Source of the DNA: Smallanthus sonchifolius
Lineage: Eukaryota; Streptophyta; Magnoliopsida; Asterales; Asteraceae
NCBI GenBank assembly: GCA_023525975.1
Contig: CM042029.1
Span: 67,365,429 to 67,429,428 of the forward strand
Direction: 5' to 3'
DNA length: 64,000 nucleotides
The notes under the pieces were generated by a model that did no database searches, was not told where the DNA came from, and worked only from the letters and a program-made list of their open reading frames with translations. Every line of letters starts with the position of its first letter. The stretch's first letter is position 1. A program made the translations under genes and the position numbers. Below, in pieces: positions 32,958-45,450 of the stretch.

Positions 32958-35900
32958 TGTAACACCCAGTATTTCAGGTCATTATCCATATTCATAATGG
33001 CACGTTCGTATTTTATATTTGTTAGGAGTATTATCTTTGACATGGTATTGTCAGAAGTCTAACAAAGGAACACGTGCCATATTTTAGTAATTTTCAAGAG
33101 TTACTAGAATAGTAAACGATTATAACCCACAAGATACGGTCGTTGGTGATTAAAAAGAATGTTATTCCAGAAAAGTCTAGGGAGACGCTTTAAAAACATA
33201 AATATTGGTGACTAACTTTTATAAAAAGTTGACACATAAATAAGTTACATAACTCTAAGTTATTTTATGTGTATACATGTATAATATAGTTCAAGTAATA
33301 ACTACGTCGGGAATTCACTAGCAGATTATTAAAGCTAGTCAATCTACACAAAATGTAGGACGTTTTAATAATTAAATATATTGAAACGGGTATTAATTTC
33401 GGGTAGTATACCGCGTCTAAATCAATCACATCATCATCATGATTGTTTTGCTTACACAACACTCAAGCGTCATGATCATCATGATTATGACCAAGAGTAC
33501 AAGCAACCTCAAGGATCACATCACCATCATTATATCTTTGCTTATACTCCACTCCAACGTCAAGTTGTAATGATGATGACTTGCTGAGTTCTACACTCAA
33601 CCCCGTTTCATCTAATAATTATATATATATATGTATATATATAAAAATATCTAGGTATATAGATATAAAGTTTACATCAGTAAAAGTTCCTACACCGGGT
33701 GTTATATCACGAGATCACCTATCGGGTTTACACTACCTTAGACCGATCTAGCTAAGGATTGAGAGGTAACTAGTGATTGGACAACACCCAAACCCCCACT
33801 CCTAACCTCTAGTTTCGGCCGAACATGGGTGGGCCCCCCCACCTTACCATCTTCACCATCAAAATCATGATTGTTGTCATGAGGCACCATACCCACTCAA
33901 CCAAGACTTCAAGCAAGAGTTCCATCCATCATGTCATAAGTAGTAATGATGAAATGGTAGTCAAACACTCCACCTCCCTCTTTCTCTTGTGGGCCACGAC
34001 ACCACCAAACCACCATCAAGTCACCATACTTGTTTCTCTAACACTCCACTCAATCCATCTCATGATGACGATCTTAGACAAGCTTACACTCCATCTACTT
34101 AGTATATATAGGAGTGTATGGAAACAAAGCAAGAACTCTTGCTCCTTTCTCCCTTTTTCGGCTCAAATAACACACACACATACCCACAAATTCAAGTGCC
34201 AAGCCCTAGTACCTCAAGAAGAAATCATCCTCTATCCCCCTCTCCAAAACCGAAAATGCAAACAATTCCCGTAACTCAGCTTCATGCCAGATTTTCGGTC
34301 AACTTCGGAAGGCCATATCTCCTTCGTTACTTGGCCAAATAAGTCCATTCTTTTTCTAGAATGAAGCTCTATGTTAACAGAGGAGAACCCAAGTGGAATC
34401 ACTCTAATCCATGGAGTATTCGACCTCCAAACAGCTGGCGCAAGAAGACCGCTCAGTGCAGGTCGAATCTGGACACCTCTTCACATATTTCTGTTTTGAG
34501 GTACCTACACAACTCCAAACGTAGTAATTCTTTTTCACATCTTCTCTGGTTTCAATAAACTTGATTTTAGAAGAAAACCACAAGTCATTTGGTCTTCTAA
34601 AATCATCTAAAAGTCTATTCGAAGTACGCCTAAAAATCTGAGTTTTCAAGGACGAAATAAAATATAAAAGTCTTGATGAGTTTTGGCGTTATTTCTTCAT
34701 AAGTCATGTTTGAGTACATATATTTAATACACGTACATGTTCATACATAAAATACCAAACTACAAGGACCATGGACAAGACAAGGACACATCAAATATAA
34801 ACTACATATATATACTATCACATAAAATAAACACTTGGATGATGGTGTTCCTCACAAACCCTTCATTCCATTCATGTGTTATGTTGAAGGATACATGTTC
34901 GTGAAGTTATATGATCATGTGTGACTTACCTGGCAAGACCCAAGGTAGTGTCCTATGATTCAAGAAGACATACGAACGATTATCATCAACATATGAACGT
35001 GAAAGGTGTTACTAAAAGTATAGGTTTATGGATAAAATTATGATATATATGTGTTGATGTACGGTTTTGGTTAAATCATGGAAATGTTCTAAGAATTAAA
35101 TATTAGTATCCTAATATGAACATTGGATATATGTACATGGAACATATGAAGAGATTCGGTTAAAAATAAATAATCATGTGACATCGTGGAACATAAGTGA
35201 ATATATTTTAAGTTACAAAAATAATATTTATTTTTGGTACACTTAATAAGTCACCAATAGGGAAACATATTATTTTCTCGGAAAATATGTAAGCGTTTAG
35301 ACTAGAATAATAATCACTAACGAGTCGTAAATAAAAACACTATTTTTACTAAAAAAGGCGTACTTAACGGGATTTGTTAAGTCGGATATAAGACGGGTAG
35401 TTTTAACACGTTAGTACCCTTGTGTGATTAGGGTACGAATAGACAAGAACTAGCACAAGTTTGTTTGCTAGGATTTCATCGAACACAAGGTGAGTTCACG
35501 GCCCCCTTTTAACTTTTTAATGTTTTGTAAACATCGGGGGGAGAAACATACTTACTTGTTATGTTTGAAAACATGAATAACATTTGCTTACAAGTTTGAC
35601 ATCATGAACATTCAGGTCTAACTCCTTGTGAGTTTCACTAATTCCCCTTTTTCTAAGTTTTTGAAATGATTTGGGGTGGAAACATACTTGTAAAAGACTT
35701 TTGTGTGTAAATGAATTGAACTAATGATCTGACCGTATGTGTGTATTGAGGGAAAAGTAAAGCGCTTAAAGTCCTCTGAATAAGTTAGTAACCATTAGCT
35801 ATTTTAGCTCGGGATTATATGAATAGTACTATTGGGGGTGACGCCTCCGGTCATGGTTAGTCGCGCTAACCAGGGGTCAAAAGGGCCGAATGACCGCATA

Positions 35901-36686
35901 TTGTCTTACTCACAAAAAGGCGAGGGGGAGGCACAAAAGGTCGGGGTTTGGTTACGGTCTCGTACATTGCATACTATTTTGTATTCCTTGCAAGCTTACA
36001 AATGGGGTTAATAGATCGGATTAGTATTCAAATTCATTGGTAATACAAACAAAAGGGTTCTGATCAGGTTAAAGTGATCAGGTTTTAAACAAAAGAGTTC
36101 TGATCAGGTTAAAGTAATCAGGTTTTAAACAAAAGAGTTTTTGATTAGAAAATGATCATGTTTAAACATTGGATTCATGACGGTTAAGTCATGGTAATGC
36201 TTTCAAAGGAAAAACTACTTATTTTATGACGATAAAGTCATGGACATGTTTTCAAATGAAAACTACTCATTATTATGACGGTTAAGTCATGTATAGTTTT
36301 TCGGGGAAAACTACTTAGTTTTATGACGGTAAAGTCATGTACATGTTTCGGGAAGAACTATAAGCACTGATATAACTAACTCTGTGAACTCACCAACCTT
36401 TGTGTTGACACTTTCAAGTATGTTTCTCAGGTAACCTTTAGCTATGGCGCGGTTGGAATAGGCTAGCTATGTTGGATCAATTTCCTAGTAGCTGGAAGGA
36501 CGTAGAATATCAAGTCTCAAGTCTATCGTTGATCTAGAAGAACTTAGATCATAGTATTACTTAGTTTAGTAATTGTATATGTAATCAAGTCTTAGAAATC
36601 ACAATTACCACTTCCGCTATCGTGTAATGAACCAATCGTTGCAACCTGTATTTATTTATTAAGTAAATAAATTTGGGGTTGTGAAA
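32958..36686 (+). repeat. Tekay-like 5' LTR, 3729 bp
   Basis: It begins TGTAACACCCAG and ends GGGTTGTGAAA. It contains a (TA)n tract near 33620 and, at 36050-36360, tandem units with 'ctgatcaggttaaagt' and 'atgacggtaaagtcatg'. The segment 33880-36072 is missing from the 3' LTR. Small open frames inside it (His-rich) recur identically in the 3' LTR and are not genes. Confidence 0.93.
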
Positions 36687-36701
36687 GATTGGTATCAGAG
36701 C

Positions 36702-39555
36702 AATGGTTTTAGCGAATTAGGTTTCCTTAGTGATACCTAGGCTCTAACCGGACTCATTTAGGGACCAAGATTTCTAAGACTTGCATAACACTAAGAACAC
36801 CCAAGACTTGAGTATAGAAATTCCAACCGTTGCCGAACAATTCGTGTAGACTATTAGTGTATGAAGTTACACTAGGGTATCATTAGCTACACTAATACAA
36901 TTACATGACACATGTAATGAACACTTAAACACATACAACAATGTGGAAATAATAAACACCTACAACATGTTACTGTTCGGATTACAAATCAAGAATAACG
37001 GGTACTCAGCATACTACAACCTTAGAAGATCGAGTTACGAGCTGAGCTTGGATGACGACGGCAGCGATCGTCAATTACCGATCTTGGTATCACAACAGGC
37101 TGAACCCGTACCAGAATCTGTACCTATACCTGCACCACAACTACTCCAGCCATGGAGGCAACTATCTTTCTAACATATTTGCGGTATAAATACTCTCCTT
37201 CATAAGTTGCCGGATCGGATGCCTAGAATTTCGCCATGAGATATGGCAGACGGGATTACCCGGACAGAAGGGAACCCAAGATGGATGAGCAGGACTAAAC
37301 GGGAGAGAACCATACGGGTCAAGAGACCCAGACATTCATCAGGATCATGTGGATCCATAAGTACATACATACTTGGAGCATGAGCTGCTCGATAATCATT
37401 TGAGTATCTCTGCCCTACACATAGTGCCTGACTTTCATACGCATTTTAATTCTGAGACACTGGTAGTGCCTCTCTACCATTAGCCTCATCCGACAACATC
37501 CATATTCGGCAGATTCATGAGTATTGGTACACATAATTAAGAGTAATCCGATAAAACAATACACACTCCTGTACAAATGTGCAAACGCAATCTAATGATC
37601 ATTTCAAATCCCTTTTGATTAAAAGCTAGGGATAGGGGAAACACTATAGGGATCAGGCAAGGCAAATTATCATTACGGGTGCACACGTAATCATAATTTG
37701 CAGTGCATGGGAACTTTAGTGAGTCTTGCTGTCTAAGCTGATGATCAACCCATGTTCTCAATCACTTGATTAAGGATTGGATCTTAACAAATCAGACTTC
37801 TCAATTAGGTGCTCACAAAGCATTCTCCTAGTTTTGGAGGAACGAGAGAAATTCAAATTGAATTCAACCAATCCTTAGTAAATCCTGAACGACGAAGGAA
37901 TTCGCACATTCATTCTTTGAGATTCTACTTGTCAGGAATGCTTCAAATTGAGCGTTACCACAACTAACACTTACAATAATTGCACAATTATTGTGGGAGA
38001 TTATAGCGTAATCTCAGAATCCATCATACAGTTCAATCTCACAATTGCTTTAAAGTTACGCCAAGAGTGTTATGCACTAACTTCAGTAATGGGGCAGGAT
38101 ATTATTCTGACCCGCATACACATGGCACCTATGGATATTGTGGAAGCTCGACATGAGACAAGTAGGTAATCGGACATTTCAAAATATCGGTCAAACAGGG
38201 TTGCTCTCGCAACCATTGACATTCAATATACCTTTAAGTCTAACTATTCTCTCGGTAATGGATAAGCCGGGGTTGATGCTCAAGCGAATGCCAAAGAAAC
38301 CTAAGTGTGGACTAACGACTATTGTCGCACTAACAGGAAAACGACATGCAAAACTCTTAAAGGAGTCCCAAATGCGGAATTTCATTCTAATCTCATTAGT
38401 TCATGATATGCATAAGGGACGTAAGCTCGAGCTATTCACAACAGGCCACTGTCCACAAAGAGTTGAGAAGAATAATTTATTACTGTTTTGTACTCGCACT
38501 TCCCCAAAGTTCATCTTGTTGGATGGATCCCAGATTTTAGCCTAGAAGAGAGGCGTGATCGCATCTTTCACTCCTAGTTTTCTATAATTGGGAAGCTCTA
38601 GAGCATCTATTGTTAAGAAATGATCTCTTGGAGTAGGCTCAATTAGAATACAAAAGTCTCGACGTTCAACACTCATTACCTCAAGCTTATCCTTGTGCTA
38701 AGGATTTTGAGGCTATAACCTGAATGAGTGGAATACGTAATGGTAAGTCACCAAAGTACCATTCAAACCCTAAGGAAGTGCAGACACACTGAATGACTAC
38801 AAGATGGCAATTGTAAAACTCCTAAAACGTCTCAGCCAACTTAATGGGTTGACAAACCCATAGCCCATTTTGGGGAAAGCACTAATTCGATGAGACCATT
38901 TTCATAGTATTACTATTCATTCCCTCAGCTAGACGGAATGTGAATATTCCAAACAAACATCGAATTTCGTATGGCTTACATACTTTGAAGGTATGGTAGT
39001 CGAGACAGGAGTTTTCATATCAGGACGCTACAACCCAAAGGCTAGTCTGCCTCGAAAGGTAGTGCAGGAAAAGGGGTAAAGTGGTGATTAGACTCGACGT
39101 TCGCAAATAAGAGCTCCCAAGGAACATCAAATCTTAGCTCCATGAAGGCACATGGAGAGGAAAATCCTAGAAAACGTGAAACCTGAAATAAGAGAAAAGT
39201 CTTAGTCCGGGAAAATGCTTTCGAAAAGCATAAGAGGGACAAACATAAAAGTTTCATTTTCGTACGGTGTCATTACTACCCAATATTCAACTAAAACTTG
39301 GACACTTCGTCGAGTAATTCTTTCCTAAGATCTATAGAGATCTGCTTTTGTGACAAAGTGCGTAGACGAATAGAGGGTATGTGTCAAAATACGCTCAAGA
39401 TTCGCAGGCACCATTCTTTTCATTGCCAGGAATGAGCATCACATAACCCTACCATATTGAGGGTAATCAAATAAACGGGTTCTTGCACGTATAATATTGT
39501 TAGTCGGAGAAGTATTCGCTTTGCTTTCGAATACTGACTACCAAGTAAATGGAAT
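36702..39555 (+). pseudogene. Tekay-like gag to RT region, decayed beyond recognition
   Basis: This is where gag, protease and RT belong. Only short open stretches remain (such as 36943-37173 and 38138-38545). None shows a zinc knuckle, DSG/DTG protease or a YxDD RT motif that I can point to. The nucleotide sequence is not low-complexity, so it is probably genuine but heavily decayed or rearranged retroelement DNA. Confidence 0.45.
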
Positions 39556-40275
39556 CAAGCAATTGAAGCCTAAGTTGGATGATACAGATATAATTTGGGT
39601 ACCAGGTATCGGCAGCCTATGTGGGAGGTTATGGATGAAGTCCATAAGCCCAAGTACTCCGTTCATCCAGAATCGAATGAAACGTATAAGGACCCCGAGG
39701 AACTCCATTATGTGGCCAAACATGAGAGGAGAAATTGCTATTTGTGTTGGGAGATACCCGACAGTACAAGCAGAATGTTAGGAATCAACTGAGTAATCAC
39801 AACAACCTCATATTCCTCAATGGAAATGGGAGGAGGATTCCCTGGATTTCATTACAAAGCTACCCAAATCACATAGCGGCTATGATACAATACGGGTAAT
39901 CGTCAGTCGTTTTACGAAATCCGCTCACTCCCTACCAATAAAGGAGACAGATAAAAGTATTAAGCGTGCGAGGCTAAATATTAAGGAAATTAAGGCTAAG
40001 CAAGGTATGCAAGTTTCCATTTTCTCTAAAAGGGACAGTCGATTCATGTCAAGAACCTGGCAGTCTGTACAAGAAGCCTTGGGCACACGCCTTTACACGA
40101 GCACTGCATATCATCCCCAGATGAACGGTCAAGGTAAAAGGACCATCCAAACTTTAAAAGATGTGCTCCGTGCGTGTGTAATTGATTTCAGAGGAAATAG
40201 GGATACTCATTGCCGTTGGCTGAGTTTTCATATAATAAAAACTACCATACCAGCATTAAAGCCGCTCCGTTGAGG
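39556..40275 (+). pseudogene. Tekay-like integrase, broken
   Basis: The zinc-binding part reads EVMDEVHKPKYSVHPESNET, with H...H spacing. The core follows with QWKWEEDSLDFITKLPKSHS and IRVIVSRFTKSAHSLPIKET, then SRFMSRTWQSVQEALGTRLY, STAYHPQMNGQGKRTIQTL and LRACVIDFRGN. The pieces lie in different frames, separated by frameshifts and stops, so no integrase can be made. Sequence similarity to plant Gypsy integrase is unmistakable. Confidence 0.85.
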
Positions 40276-40462
40276 CTTTGGATGGTTGTAAGTGTCGCCC
40301 ATCGCTATGTTAGGTGCAGGTTGGCGAAAATCATGTGACTGGTCATGATATTGGCTAGCAAACCATGGACAAGATCGTCGAAATCAAAGATCGTCCGAAA
40401 GCCACTAGAGACAGTCGAAAGAGAGTTGTGCTAGCAACAGACGAAAGCCATTAGAATTCCAA

Positions 40463-40903
40463 GTGGGAAACAAAGTCATGTTGAAGGTCTCACCTTGGGA
40501 AGGAGTTGCAAGATTTGGAAACCGTGACAAGCTTAACCCTAGGTACGTTGAACCATTTGAAATTTTGGCTGGCCTTGTAGCATACAAGCTCAAGATGCCA
40601 CAAGAACTAAGAAATGCACATGATACGTTTCAAGTATCAAATCTCAAGAAGTGTTTATCAGACGAGACATTAATTATATCGCCTGATGAGATTCACATAG
40701 ATAACAAGCTACACTTCATTGAGGAACCGATTGAAGTCACTGATTAGGAAGTTCAGAAAACAAGGCGTAGCCGGGTTAAATTGGTTAAGGTACGTTGGAA
40801 TTCAAAGCGCGGCCCCGAGTATACGTGGGAGCGGGAAGATAAAATGAAAGCCAAGTACACGTCCTTGTTCACGAACACGCCAAGTAAAGATGACAAGAAC
40901 TGA
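40463..40903 (+). pseudogene. Integrase C-terminus and chromodomain, one stop
   Basis: VMLKVSPWEGVARFGNRDKL and RYVEPFEILAG form the GPY/F-like integrase tail. A TAG at 40745-40747 interrupts it. Reading through gives VRWNSKRGPEYTWEREDKMK, a chromodomain signature (W....YTWE.ED.M), ending at TGA 40901-40903. In chromoviruses this module guides integration towards modified chromatin. Confidence 0.88.
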
Positions 40904-40938
40904 ATTTCGGGACGAAATTCTCTTTAACATGGGGAGAA

Positions 40939-42477
40939 TGTAACACCCAGTATTTCAGGTCATTATCCATATTCATAATGGCACGTTCGTATTTTATATT
41001 TGTTAGGAGTATTATCTTTGACATGGTATTGTCAGAAGTCTAACAAAGGAACACGTGCCATATTTTAGTAATTTTCAAGAGTTACTAGAATAGTAAACGA
41101 TTATAACCCACAAGATACGGTCGTTGGTGATTAAAAAGAATGTTATTCCAGAAAAGTCTAGGGAGACGCTTTAAAAACATAAATATTGGTGACTAACTTT
41201 TATAAAAAGTTGACACATAAATAAGTTACATAACTCTAAGTTATTTTATGTGTATACATGTATAATATAGTTCAAGTAATAACTACGTCGGGAATTCACT
41301 AGCAGATTATTAAAGCTAGTCAATCTACACAAAATGTAGGACGTTTTAATAATTAAATATATTGAAACGGGTATTAATTTCGGGTAGTATACCGCGTCTA
41401 AATCAATCACATCATCATCATGATTGTTTTGCTTACACAACACTCAAGCGTCATGATCATCATGATTATGACCAAGAGTACAAGCAACCTCAAGGATCAC
41501 ATCACCATCATTATATCTTTGCTTATACTCCACTCCAACGTCAAGTTGTAATGATGATGACTTGCTGAGTTCTACACTCAACCCCGTTTCATCTAATAAT
41601 TATATATATATATATGTATATATATAAAAATATCTAGGTATATAGATATAAAGTTTACATCAGTAAAAGTTCCTACACCGGGTGTTATATCACGAGATCA
41701 CCTATCGGGTTTACACTACCTTAGACCGATCTAGCTAAGGATTGAGAGGTAACTAGTGATTGGACAACACCCAAACCCCCACTCCTAACCTCTAGTTTCG
41801 GCCGAACATGGGTGGGCCCCCCCACCTTACCATCTTCACCATCAAAATCATGATTGTTGTCAAGTGATCAGGTTTTAAACAAAAGAGTTCTGATCAGGTT
41901 AAAGTAATCAGGTTTTAAACAAAAGAGTTTTTGATTAGAAAATGATCATGTTTAAACATTGGATTCATGACGGTTAAGTCATGGTAATGTTTTCAAAGGA
42001 AAAACTACTTATTTTATGACGGTAAAGTCATGGACATGTTTTCAAATGAAAACTACTCATTATTATGACGGTTAAGTCATGTATAGTTTTTCGGGGAAAA
42101 CTACTTAGTTTTATGACGGTAAAGTCATGTACATGTTTTCGGGAAGAACTATAAGCACTGATATAACTAACTCTGTGAACTCACCAACCTTTGTGTTGAC
42201 ACTTTCAAGTATGTTTCTCAGGTAACCTTTAGCTATGGCGCGGTTGGAATAGGCTAGCTATGTTGGATCAATTTCCTAGTAGCTGGAAGGACGTAGAATA
42301 TCAAGTCTCAAGTCTATCGTTGATCTAGAAGAACTTAGATCATAGTATTACTTTGTTTAGTAATTGTATATGTAATCAAGTCTTAGAAATCACAATTACC
42401 GCTTCCGCTATCGTGTAATGAACCAATCGTTGCAACCTGTATTTATTTATTAAGTAAATAAATTTGGGGTTGTGAAA
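40939..42477 (+). repeat. Tekay-like 3' LTR, 1539 bp, internally deleted
   Basis: It is nearly identical to the 5' LTR except for loss of the segment equivalent to 33880-36072 (junction at 41862/41863, at most 1 bp of microhomology), a 2-bp gain in the TA tract and a 1-bp gain near 42138. I count about four or five substitutions over about 1.5 kb. Confidence 0.93.
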
Positions 42478-42482
42478 TTAAC

Positions 42483-43403
42483 TGAACTGATGCAAATGAT
42501 AAAAAGCAACGAACTTTGATTTTAGAAAACTATTAGAGAAAAATGACCACTCCAGGTTTCAGATTCAGCAAAACACAAGCGCGATTTTAGTTTCAAATCA
42601 GATAAGAGATTACATAGATATAACATTGTTTAACTGTTTAACCCAATCACACAATAATAAATTCAATCACAAAATCAAATTATTCCCGATGAAAGAAAAC
42701 CAAGAAACGATGATAGATGTGACAAATCAAACACATGCAATTGTTCATAAATCAAACACACAATTGAATTCAAAAAGAACTTAACGAGTTCAAAAAACTT
42801 AATCCAAACTGATCAACTAAAATCATACGAGTACATGCAAAAATCGTTCACCCGGAGGGATCACGAATAGCTTAGCCGCTCATGACTGTAACAAACATCA
42901 AAGATTCAAACTTTAAACTTACAAGCATTGAAAACTAAGAACAATTGGCCAAACAACTCTTAAAATCACCTTAGAACTCTTCTGGGACGGCTGGAAAGAA
43001 TGTAATTCGAGAATAGGAGACACCATGAGGTTATAATTAGAATTAGGTTATTTTTGTCGATTTTCCATGTTCTCGCGTACCGCAAAAGTATCTGGCCTCG
43101 AAGGCCAAAATAGTCACTCTCCTTTTCAAGCCCCTCGCGTATCGTGATATACTATCTCCTGTACCGCGAAGACCCAAGTTTTCAAGAATTTGACTTTTAA
43201 GCTTTAAATTTAACTTTCTTAACTTCTTGAGCTTCGAACCTTCTTATTTATGACTCGTAACTTCCCACTCTTTATCACAATAACCCTGCAACACACCAAA
43301 CTACGAAACACACATAAAACTGACTCGATACACAAAACTAAACTACTAAAACATACAAAAACCAACTCATATACATGGGTTATTTGACCCTATATACATC
43401 ACA
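42483..43403 (-). mobile_element. A1 (Athila-like) LTR, proximal part
   Basis: On the minus strand the LTR starts TGTGATGTATATAGGG directly after the polypurine tract 'ttaagtgtgggga' (43404-43416). It contains palindromic 'tcgcgtaccgc' motifs at 43070-43180. Together with 32795-32957 it makes an LTR of about 1.08 kb. Confidence 0.75.
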
Positions 43404-44660
43404 TCCCCACACTTAACCTTTTACGTCCCGAAAAAGAATAATGCAATGGAATCATAATCGGAAACTTGCAATTTCTACTTTCATTCTACACAGCACAGAT
43501 TCTCATAACATGTTAACAGTAACAATCGATATTTCTGTCCAATTAAACCCAAACACCGACTCTCAAGCCCCCAATCCTGTGATCTACTATCCTATCATTA
43601 CCAAGCAGTCAAGTTATCTATGGGTTTCACACTCAGAAGGTTACGACTCAGCTTAATCCCGTCTCAAGGTCATATTTAGGCGTAGGTTAAACCATATAGA
43701 TTTTCCCCACTTCAATAAGCACTAATCTATAAGTTTTAAAAATCATGTATGAATGATGGATGATGAATGAATGATCTGAGCCTTTATTAATATTATATGA
43801 TTAAACTTAACCCAGTGGTGTTTCAATCAAGCTGGAACTCGACGTGTGGCACATAGGGTGCAGTTTATAAGCAATGAAGTTCATAAGCTTTGGTTTAGTG
43901 GTGTATCCTTCAAGTCGTCATCCCAAAGGGAAATACATAAAACTAACTTTTCATCTATGATTGATTACTTCAGTCCCGCCCATGAGTGTATCAACCAAGT
44001 CACTATCCCGGAGGGTAACACGTAGGCGAAACCTAAGTTCTCAATTTAATTAATTAAAGCTCATTAATGATGCGGATGATGGAATGTGGGCCAACTTTCG
44101 GATATATTTTCATAAAAAGAAAGCGGTGTGCCAAAAAATTTCAAAAACTTATAAACTATTGCTTATAGAGGTACCTATCACCCTATATTGATAGTTTCAA
44201 CCTTACCGACACCTCTAAAATGAAAACACACAAGACATCATGAATTAATTATTCAATTAAACGAGATTCATGATCAATATGTTTAAGCTCTTAAGTCGGT
44301 TGGGCCTACCAAAACGTTACAAATTAGACATGTTTGATTATCTTTATTATTAATCTGATTCCACACACAAAGTTCCCGATTGTACTATCATTTTCCATTT
44401 ATTTGCAAAACTCTAATCCAGGGATATTTTTTGAAAATTTTTAAATTTTTTATGATTTTTCTTATTTTTTATGACTCAAATTACAGACTCAAAATACAGA
44501 TCTGGACTAAGGTCATCCCCTCCCCACACTTAAACTTTACATTGTCATTAATGTAGGAAGAGAGACTAAAAAACGAAAGAAAAATACAAGAATAAAGCAA
44601 ACTTAGCTGGATAGAAGATCGTATAGCATTTCATTCGCGATCGTGTTCCACGGATGCAAG
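43404..44660 (-). mobile_element. A1 3' untranslated internal region
   Basis: On the minus strand this aligns with 53715-54960 of A2 (shared: 'acgatcgcgaatgaaatgct', 'taagtgtgggga', 'cgacgtgtggcac'-type words). It is non-coding, with polypurine-like 'aagtgtgggga' tracts at both ends. It is cut at 44660 by A2, and the missing continuation is at 54981. Confidence 0.8.
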
Positions 44661-44851
44661 TGATAAGTGGTTGATTTAGACGTTCTAATTGTATATATTT
44701 CTATGTTTTTAACCATAATTATGTGAGAAATAATTTACTTTTATTGGTTTTTTATATTTTATAGGTTAAAAGTTGAAAACAAGCTAACATGATTAAGATT
44801 TGATATTTAGGAATGACATATGTTAAATTGGTAAATTTGTTAATAAGTAAA
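44661..44851 (+). repeat. A2 5' LTR, first part
   Basis: The segment from TGATAAGTGG to the MULE target site TAAGTAAA. Joined to 49766-50825 it gives an LTR of about 1.25 kb. Confidence 0.65.
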
Positions 44852-44901
44852 GGGCGATTCTAACCACACACGGAATATTGCTAATTGGACCCGCCGCCGT
44901 T

Positions 44902-45119
44902 CTATACGCCCTCGTATAGGGCAATACGAGGGCGTATAGAGTTCAGTCACTGACAACAGAATGCCACGTGTCATTCTCTGTCTGGCGGCTGGTCCAATAC
45001 GTGGCGTATTGACCTATACGCAGTGTATGAGGCACGGGTTATATTTTTGCTTCAAAAGTTGGAAGATTTGGAGTTTATGAATCCTATACGTGGCGTATTG
45101 ACCTATACGCCACGTATAG
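44902..45119. repeat. Palindrome cluster, left end of MULE (three pairs)
   Basis: Pairs lie at 44902-44939, 44996-45030 and 45083-45119. The first has perfect 16-bp arms (CTATACGCCCTCGTAT) and the third nearly so (CTATACGTGGCGTAT). The middle one is degraded. The cluster starts 50 bp inside the TIR end. Confidence 0.92.
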
Positions 45120-45234
45120 ATATTTTTTATTTAATTATATATTTTTTATTTTATTTATATTTTGTTTATTTTTATTTTAATTTATATAAACATTTGTATA
45201 TTTTATTTTTTTTAAACATTTGTTAAATTTTTAA

Positions 45235-45400
45235 AGTATAACCAAGCAAAATATTAAACATTACAAACCAAACAAAATATTAAACATTACAATCAAACAA
45301 AATATTAAACATTACAACCAAACATAATATTAAACATTACAACCAAACAAATAAACTAAACATTATATACATTACATCAAAAAATTAAATATATACATCA
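45235..45400 (+). repeat. Short AT-rich tandem repeat
   Basis: Five or so copies of about 25 bp, 'acaaccaaacaaaatattaa' plus 'acatt', between the left palindromes and the 3' end of the ORF1-like gene. Confidence 0.8.
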
Positions 45401-45450
45401 AAATGTTTTACATACATAACAAAGAAAGAAACAAAATACAAATAAAAGAA

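Larger units (their letters stand above)
32958..42477 (+). mobile_element. Ty3/Gypsy chromovirus (Tekay-like), full structure, eroded body
   Basis: This 9.5 kb element is flanked by a perfect 5-bp TSD TTAAC (32953-32957 and 42478-42482). LTRs are 32958-36686 and 40939-42477. The primer-binding site TGGTATCAGAGC (36690-36701) fits initiator tRNA-Met. The polypurine stretch 'catggggagaa' precedes the 3' LTR. Integrase and a chromodomain near the 3' LTR place it among chromoviruses, and the very long LTR suggests the Tekay/Del clade. It sits inside the LTR of A1. Both LTRs end GTGAAA rather than GTGACA. Confidence 0.93.

Noticed and set aside
33265..33587. His-rich small open frames, repeated identically at 41246-41568
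   Set aside because: They lie in the two LTRs of the same element; identity reflects LTR duplication, not a gene pair.
42478..42482. Alternative 6-bp TSD ATTAAC for the Tekay-like element
   Set aside because: Possible, because the LTR end is GAAA, but the sister copies end GACA, which places the boundary to give the usual 5-bp TTAAC.
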